Positions 59,068 through 64,000 of a stretch of 64,000 nt of DNA are shown in pieces. The stretch is from the NCBI RefSeq assembly GCF_014638095.1, contig NZ_BMFH01000001.1, positions 2,055,227 to 2,119,226 on the forward strand, written 5' to 3'. The notes beneath the pieces are model-generated. The model worked only from the letters and a program-made list of their open reading frames with translations, made no database searches and had not been told where the DNA came from. Numbering within the stretch: position 1 is the first letter of the stretch; each line of letters opens with the position of its first letter. The position numbers were made by a program, and so were the translations under genes. The DNA comes from Muriicola marianensis (GTDB lineage: Bacteria; Bacteroidota; Bacteroidia; Flavobacteriales; Flavobacteriaceae).

Positions 59068-61902
59068 ATGAAATACGATTTCAGGAGGATTGAGGATAAA
59101 TGGCAGGAATACTGGGCCAAGAACCAGACCTTTAAAGCCGAGAACAACTCTGCAAAAGAAAAATTCTATGTCCTTGACATGTTTCCCTATCCCTCTGGTG
59201 CCGGGTTGCACGTAGGTCACCCTCTGGGATATATCGCCAGCGATATCTATTCCCGATTTAAACGTCTCAAAGGGTTCAATGTCCTTCATCCCATGGGATA
59301 TGATTCTTTTGGTTTGCCTGCCGAACAGTACGCGATTCAAACAGGACAGCACCCGGCGATCACTACGGAAACCAATATTAAAAGATACCGGGAGCAGCTA
59401 GACCAGCTGGGTTTTTCTTTCGACTGGAGCCGGGAGGTGCGCACCTCAGACCCGGCCTACTACAAATGGACGCAATGGATCTTTATCCAATTGTTTAATT
59501 CCTGGTACGACCAGGAGGCTGATAGGGCAGAGGATGTCTCTGTTCTAATCGAAAGGCTCAGCAAGGAAGGTAACAAAAACATAAAGGCCGCCTGCGACGA
59601 TGATACTCCTGTGATCACGGCAAGTGAGTGGAATGCCATGGAGGAAGAAGAGCGGGAGCGCTTCCTTTTAAAATATCGCCTCACTTACCTGGCCGATACG
59701 GAAGTGAACTGGTGCCCGGCCTTGGGGACCGTTCTTGCGAATGACGAGATCGTGAATGGGGTCTCGGAGAGGGGGGGTCACCCCGTGGTTCGGAAAAAAA
59801 TGACCCAGTGGAGCATGAGGATCACCGCCTATGCCCAGCGACTGCTGGATGGGCTTCAGACTATCGACTGGCCACAGCCCCTGAAAGATGCACAGACAAA
59901 CTGGATCGGTCGTTCTGTTGGAGCTTCCATCACTTTTTATACGGAACCTACGGAGGAGAACAACTCCTCTTACCCTATCGAGGTTTTCACCACCAGGCCT
60001 GACACGCTTTTCGGGGTGAGTTTTATGACCCTTGCCCCTGAACACCCTCTGGTAGAAAAGATCACGACCAAGGCGCAAAAAGCAGAGGTAGACAGATATG
60101 TGGAGGCCTCCGCCAAACGGTCCGAAAGGGACCGGATGGCAGATGTCAAGACCATTACAGGTGTATTTACAGGCGCCTATGTAAAACACCCCTTCAGTGG
60201 GGAAAAAGTACCTGTGTGGATAGGCGATTACGTCCTGGCGGGATACGGTACAGGGGCTGTTATGTCCGTCCCCTGCGGAGATCAGCGGGATTATGATTTT
60301 GCAAGGCATTTCAACATCCCCATCCCGAATATATTCGAAGGGGTGGATATTTCCGAAGAGGCGTTTGCCGACAAAGAAAACACGGTTATTGCCAACTCCG
60401 ATTTTCTCAACGGACTCTCTTATAAGAAGGCCACTGCTGCCATCATCAAGGCTCTGGAAGAGAAGGGGATCGGGAAAGGCAAGGTGAACTACAGGCTGAG
60501 GGATGCCGTATTCAGCAGGCAGCGATACTGGGGTGAACCTTTCCCCGTGTACTACGTGAACGGGATACCTAAAATGATAGACGCAAAGCACCTTCCGCTG
60601 ACTTTGCCTGAGGTAGAGAAATACCTTCCCACAGAGACCGGAGAACCACCGCTGGGGAATGCCACCGACTGGGCCTGGGATACCAAAACCAACAAGGTGG
60701 TTTCCAATGACCGGATCGATCACAAGGAAGTGTTTCCTCTTGAACTCAATACCATGCCGGGCTGGGCGGGCAGCTCCCAGTATTTTAACCGCTATATGGA
60801 CCCCCTCAATGATGAGGCGATCTTCTCAAATGAAGCAATCTCGTACTGGCAGGACGTCGATCTGTATATAGGTGGGATAGAGCATGCCACAGGGCATTTG
60901 CTCTACTCGAGGTTCTGGCAGAAGTTCATGTACGACAAAGGGTGGGTGGTAAAGGACGAATACGCCAAGAAACTGATCAATCAGGGAATGATCCTTGGGA
61001 CAAGCGCTTTTGTATACCGGGAAGAAGGGACGAACCGGTTCCTGTCCAGGGGCTTGACAGAAGGCAAAAAGGTAGATCCCATCCATGCCGATGTGTCTCT
61101 GGTAAACGCCTCGGATGAACTCGATGTAGAAGGTTTCAGGGAATGGCGTCCTGAATTCAAGGATGCAGAGTTTGTTAAGGAAAAAGGAGTATTCCAGGTG
61201 GGAAGGGAAGTGGAAAAAATGTCCAAATCCAAGTATAATGTAGTTAACCCGGACGCCATTTGCGAAGAATACGGAGCGGATGCTCTCAGACTCTACGAGA
61301 TGTTCCTTGGTCCGCTGGAACAATCCAAACCCTGGAATACGGCGGGGATTACAGGTGTATTTGCCTTCCTCAAGAAGTTGTGGAGATTATATCATTCCGG
61401 GGAGCATGGGTCTTTTTATCTCTCTGAGAATGAACCTGACCAACAGGCACTTAAAACCCTCCACAAGACCATTAAAAAAGTAACGGAAGACATAGAGGAC
61501 TTCTCCTTCAATACCTCTGTATCCACTTTTATGATCTGTGTCAATGAACTGTCATCTCAGAAATGCCATGCGCGTGGGATCCTGGAACCTCTTATCGTAC
61601 TGATCTCGCCTTATGCGCCGCACATAGCTGAGGAACTTTGGTCGAAGGCCGGTCACAATACTTCCGTCAGCCATGCAGAATTCCCTGAATTCGACGAGAA
61701 ATTCCTCGTGGAAGATCAGAAGGAATACCCTATCTCCTTCAACGGGAAGATGCGTTTTACCCTTACCCTTCCGCTTGATCTGAGCAAAGAGGAGATAGAG
61801 AAAAGGGTGCTGGGCGATGAAAAAACCCAATCGCAACTCGGAGGTAAATCCGCACGCAAGGTAATTGTCGTTCCCGGGAAGATTGTAAATATTGTTGTAT
61901 AG
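59068..61902 (+). CDS. leuS: Leucyl-tRNA synthetase
   Basis: Charges tRNA-Leu with leucine, 944 residues. The start MKYDFRRIEDKWQEYWAK is canonical, so the 99 extra codons open upstream are not used. The class I motif HIGH appears as PYPSGAGLHVGHPLGY near 45. The CP1 editing domain (about 240-450) includes FTTRPDTLFGVSFMTLAPEHPL and GTGAVMSVPCGDQRDYDFA. The KMSKS motif is in EVEKMSKSKYNVVNPD near 720, followed by the anticodon domain. An insertion of about 50 residues near 155-205 (DRAEDVSVLIERLSKEGNKNIKAACDDDTPVI) is typical for this phylum. Confidence 0.97.
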   Translation: MKYDFRRIEDKWQEYWAKNQTFKAENNSAKEKFYVLDMFPYPSGAGLHVGHPLGYIASDIYSRFKRLKGFNVLHPMGYDSFGLPAEQYAIQTGQHPAITTETNIKRYREQLDQLGFSFDWSREVRTSDPAYYKWTQWIFIQLFNSWYDQEADRAEDVSVLIERLSKEGNKNIKAACDDDTPVITASEWNAMEEEERERFLLKYRLTYLADTEVNWCPALGTVLANDEIVNGVSERGGHPVVRKKMTQWSMRITAYAQRLLDGLQTIDWPQPLKDAQTNWIGRSVGASITFYTEPTEENNSSYPIEVFTTRPDTLFGVSFMTLAPEHPLVEKITTKAQKAEVDRYVEASAKRSERDRMADVKTITGVFTGAYVKHPFSGEKVPVWIGDYVLAGYGTGAVMSVPCGDQRDYDFARHFNIPIPNIFEGVDISEEAFADKENTVIANSDFLNGLSYKKATAAIIKALEEKGIGKGKVNYRLRDAVFSRQRYWGEPFPVYYVNGIPKMIDAKHLPLTLPEVEKYLPTETGEPPLGNATDWAWDTKTNKVVSNDRIDHKEVFPLELNTMPGWAGSSQYFNRYMDPLNDEAIFSNEAISYWQDVDLYIGGIEHATGHLLYSRFWQKFMYDKGWVVKDEYAKKLINQGMILGTSAFVYREEGTNRFLSRGLTEGKKVDPIHADVSLVNASDELDVEGFREWRPEFKDAEFVKEKGVFQVGREVEKMSKSKYNVVNPDAICEEYGADALRLYEMFLGPLEQSKPWNTAGITGVFAFLKKLWRLYHSGEHGSFYLSENEPDQQALKTLHKTIKKVTEDIEDFSFNTSVSTFMICVNELSSQKCHARGILEPLIVLISPYAPHIAEELWSKAGHNTSVSHAEFPEFDEKFLVEDQKEYPISFNGKMRFTLTLPLDLSKEEIEKRVLGDEKTQSQLGGKSARKVIVVPGKIVNIVV

Positions 61903-61963
61903 ACTCACTCCCCCCTTTATATTTACATTTACTTTAAAATAATATATATATTTTGGAGAAGAC

Positions 61964-62040
61964 CCCCTAAAAAATAGGGGTATAATATAAAATAAATGAC
62001 TTTTTAGGAGTCATACCCCTGCATTTCATCGATTTTTTTT
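61964..62040 (+). promoter_or_regulatory. Leader region before ald with mutually exclusive hairpins
   Basis: CCCCTA (61964-61969) pairs with TAGGGG (61975-61980). The same middle arm, as AGGGGTAT (61976-61983), can instead pair with ATACCCCT (62013-62020), assisted by ATGACT / AGTCAT inside. Eight T follow at 62033-62040. It may be an attenuator or the leuS terminator; the location between leuS and ald fits either. Confidence 0.4.
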
Positions 62041-62093
62041 CCTCGAGACGATATATAATTTCATTTTTGAGGAACGAACAAAACAATTCTATT

Positions 62094-63194
62094 ATGATAA
62101 TCGGGGTACCTAAAGAGATCAAGAACAACGAAAGCCGTGTGGGTATGACCCCCGCAGGGGTCTTTGAACTGGTGAAGAACCACCACAAGGTTTATGTGCA
62201 ATCCACTGCCGGCGAAGGAAGTGGATTTTTTGATGAGGATTATGTAGAAGCGGGTGCCGCCATCCTACAGTCCATTGGTGAGGTTTACGAACTCAGCGAC
62301 ATGATCGTGAAGGTCAAGGAGCCTGTCGAGCAGGAATACGACCTGGTAAGGCAGGGTCAGGTGATCTTTACCTATTTCCACTTTGCGTCCAGCGAAGCCC
62401 TGACCAGGGCTATGCTGAAGAGCGGTGCCATCTGCATCGCCTATGAGACAGTTGAAGACAGCGACGGTACCCTTCCTCTTTTGACACCCATGTCTGAGGT
62501 GGCCGGCAGGATGGCAATTCAGCAGGGAGCTAAATACCTTGAGAAACCCAAAAAAGGGAGAGGAGTATTGCTGGGCGGAGTCCCCGGTGTGGCCCCGGGA
62601 AAAGTACTGGTCCTCGGCGCCGGGGTAGTAGGAACACAGGCTGCTAAAATGGCAGCCGGCCTGGGAGCACACGTTACTATTCTCGATATCAATATGAAAA
62701 GGCTACGGTATATCAATGATGTGATGCCCAGCCATGTAGTTACCGAATACTCCAATGAATTCAACATCAGAAAGCACATTCAGACCCATGACCTCATCGT
62801 TGGGGGCGTACTTCTCAAAGGGGCAAAAGCTCCCAATCTGATCACCCGCGACATGCTAAGGACGATGCGTCCGGGCACGGTCATCGTAGACGTCGCCGTA
62901 GACCAGGGGGGGTGTGTTGAAACCACCAGGCCCACCACACACGAAGACCCCATCTATATCATTGACGATGTGGTGCATTATTCAGTGGCCAATATGCCCG
63001 GAGCCGTGCCTTACACTTCAACCATGGCGCTGACCAATGTGACCCTGCCCTATGTGCTGGAACTTGCAAACAAAGGCTGGTACAAGGCCTGCGAGGAAAG
63101 CCTTGCCCTGCATAAGGGCTTGAATATCATAGAAGGTGAGATTGCCTATAAAGAGATCGCAGAGGCCTTTACTTTGGAACCTGCCTTTGCCTAG
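62094..63194 (+). CDS. ald: Alanine dehydrogenase
   Basis: Reversibly deaminates L-alanine to pyruvate and ammonia with NAD, 366 residues. The start MIIGVPKEIKNNESRVGMTPAGVFEL is canonical; an ATG nine codons upstream is less likely. Other parts: VKVKEPVEQEYDLVRQGQVIFTYFHFASS, the NAD fold VLVLGAGVVGTQAAKMAAGLGAHVTILDINM, GVLLKGAKAPNLITRDM, and DVAVDQGGCVETTRPTTHEDPIYIIDDVVHYSVANMPGAVPYTST. It stands alone with its own terminator. Confidence 0.97.
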   Translation: MIIGVPKEIKNNESRVGMTPAGVFELVKNHHKVYVQSTAGEGSGFFDEDYVEAGAAILQSIGEVYELSDMIVKVKEPVEQEYDLVRQGQVIFTYFHFASSEALTRAMLKSGAICIAYETVEDSDGTLPLLTPMSEVAGRMAIQQGAKYLEKPKKGRGVLLGGVPGVAPGKVLVLGAGVVGTQAAKMAAGLGAHVTILDINMKRLRYINDVMPSHVVTEYSNEFNIRKHIQTHDLIVGGVLLKGAKAPNLITRDMLRTMRPGTVIVDVAVDQGGCVETTRPTTHEDPIYIIDDVVHYSVANMPGAVPYTSTMALTNVTLPYVLELANKGWYKACEESLALHKGLNIIEGEIAYKEIAEAFTLEPAFA

Positions 63195-63220
63195 ATATGT
63201 ACATTTTGTCAGTAAAGCAG

Positions 63221-63247
63221 ACCCCGCTATAATTGGCGGGGTTTTTG
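63221..63247 (+). terminator. Terminator of ald
   Basis: ACCCCGC / GCGGGGT stem around an eight-base loop, followed by TTTTTG, 27 bases after the ald stop. Confidence 0.87.
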
Positions 63248-63285
63248 CTATGATCTTCGTACATTTAATCTAAATTTTGAAACAT

Positions 63286-63981
63286 ATGATGATCTATTAT
63301 ATACTGTTGGGAGCCATAGCCCTGGTGAGCTGGCTGGTGAGCAGTAAACTCAAAAGTAAATTCAAGCACTATTCCAAGGTACACTTGCGAAATGGTATGA
63401 GTGGGGCGGAGATCGCCGAGAAAATGCTGTCAGACCATGGCATAAGGGATGTGAAAGTGATCTCTACCGCCGGAATGCTGACAGACCACTACAATCCTGT
63501 CAACAAAACGGTCAATCTCAGTGAGGGAGTATACAGCCAGAGAAATGCCGCTGCGGCAGCCGTGGCAGCCCACGAGTGCGGGCATGCTGTACAACACGCC
63601 AAGGCCTATGAATGGTTGACGATGCGTTCAAGACTCGTCCCGGTGGTCAGTGTGACCTCGGGTCTGTCTACCTGGGTTGTACTGGGAGGAATTGTATTGG
63701 GGGCAGCTTCCGGGTCCGGACTTGGATTTTATGTCGCCGTTGCCGGACTCGTTATGATGGGGCTGGCCACCCTGTTCAGCTTTATTACCCTTCCGGTGGA
63801 GTACGATGCCAGTAACCGTGCCCTGGCCTGGCTCAAGAGCAGAAATATGGTAACTCCGGAGGAGTACAAAGGTTCTGAGGATGCCCTGAAATGGGCTGCG
63901 AGGACCTACCTGGTTGCAGCCATCGGTGCCCTTGCCACTTTGGTGTACTGGGGATTCCAGGTTTTTGGAAGCAGGGACTAA
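63286..63981 (+). CDS. YugP-type membrane zinc metallopeptidase
   Basis: A 231-residue inner-membrane protein (Zn_peptidase_2 / PF04298). The N-terminal helix is MMIYYILLGAIALVSWLVSSKL. The zinc site is AAHECGHAVQHA near residues 95-106 (HExxH form HECGH). Three more membrane helices follow (about 120-146, 148-170 and 207-226), with FITLPVEYDASNRALAWL between, whose glutamate may be the third ligand. Homologues have no well-defined substrate. I prefer the ATG at 63286 over the TTG three codons upstream. The end of the window is 19 bases after its stop. Confidence 0.88.
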   Translation: MMIYYILLGAIALVSWLVSSKLKSKFKHYSKVHLRNGMSGAEIAEKMLSDHGIRDVKVISTAGMLTDHYNPVNKTVNLSEGVYSQRNAAAAAVAAHECGHAVQHAKAYEWLTMRSRLVPVVSVTSGLSTWVVLGGIVLGAASGSGLGFYVAVAGLVMMGLATLFSFITLPVEYDASNRALAWLKSRNMVTPEEYKGSEDALKWAARTYLVAAIGALATLVYWGFQVFGSRD

Positions 63982-64000
63982 ACTAGAATGCAATAGAAAA

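Noticed and set aside
59668-60723. Open frame of 351 codons on the minus strand opposite leuS
   Set aside because: It is a codon-bias shadow of leuS with low-complexity, unpatterned protein sequence.

Overview
The window looks like a stretch of core chromosome from a marine-type member of the Flavobacteriaceae (phylum Bacteroidota), with G+C near one half by eye. The evidence is gliding genes gldE and gldD, a type IX secretion substrate with a gliding-motility C-terminal sorting domain, two TonB-dependent receptors, many Bacteroidota-typical families (DUF2007, DUF3098, DUF3127, DUF4199, DUF4301, DUF2490), a short ATP synthase epsilon subunit, and repeated promoter -7 boxes of the form TAnnTTTG. 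The genus cannot be fixed from sequence alone. I see no insertion sequence, prophage, CRISPR array, tRNA or rRNA, and no gene-free stretch above 300 bases.

Layout. 1-6.2 kb: 3' part of glmS, a TonB receptor, and atpD-atpC. 6.2-14.2 kb: a biotin locus (bioF, a DUF2007 protein, bioD, bioA, a ketoacyl synthase with an altered active site, bioB), interrupted by an opposite-strand membrane glycosyltransferase. 14.2-17.8 kb: a JmjC-like cupin, recX, an RNase E/G protein, a 29-residue basic protein and HU. 17.9-21.3 kb: mutY, ssb, gldE, gldD. 21.3-27.7 kb: a PLP dehydratase, a lipoprotein, an EamA transporter, an active/inactive pair of M16 peptidases and a DUF4199 protein. 27.7-30.1 kb: rplU-rpmA facing ahcY.

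30.1-36.2 kb holds a phosphopantetheinyl transferase, a thiamine-binding-family protein, a PnuC-type transporter, a NadR-like ATPase and DUF4301, followed by a TPP riboswitch that leads a second TonB receptor. This reads as a vitamin B1 (and possibly NAD precursor) salvage neighbourhood. 36.2-43.1 kb is housekeeping: greA, a HIT protein, an orphan histidine kinase, a flavin reductase, DUF3127, aat, two envelope proteins and tag. 43.1-47.1 kb joins an SbtA-type bicarbonate transporter, two small unknown proteins and isocitrate dehydrogenase on one strand to a divergent LysR regulator.

47.7-52.8 kb is a TetR-ABC-HlyD-TolC export operon whose ATPase has lost most catalytic motifs apart from Walker A. 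52.9-57 kb has a thioredoxin-fold protein facing the ftsX-DUF3098-uppP-truB-TonB-like operon. 57-64 kb has the type IX substrate, leuS, alanine dehydrogenase behind a leader with competing hairpins, and a zinc peptidase. The most unusual items are the degenerate ABC exporter, the biotin-locus ketoacyl synthase with a substituted catalytic histidine, and the LysR/IDH/SbtA module with its unlisted 54-residue membrane protein.
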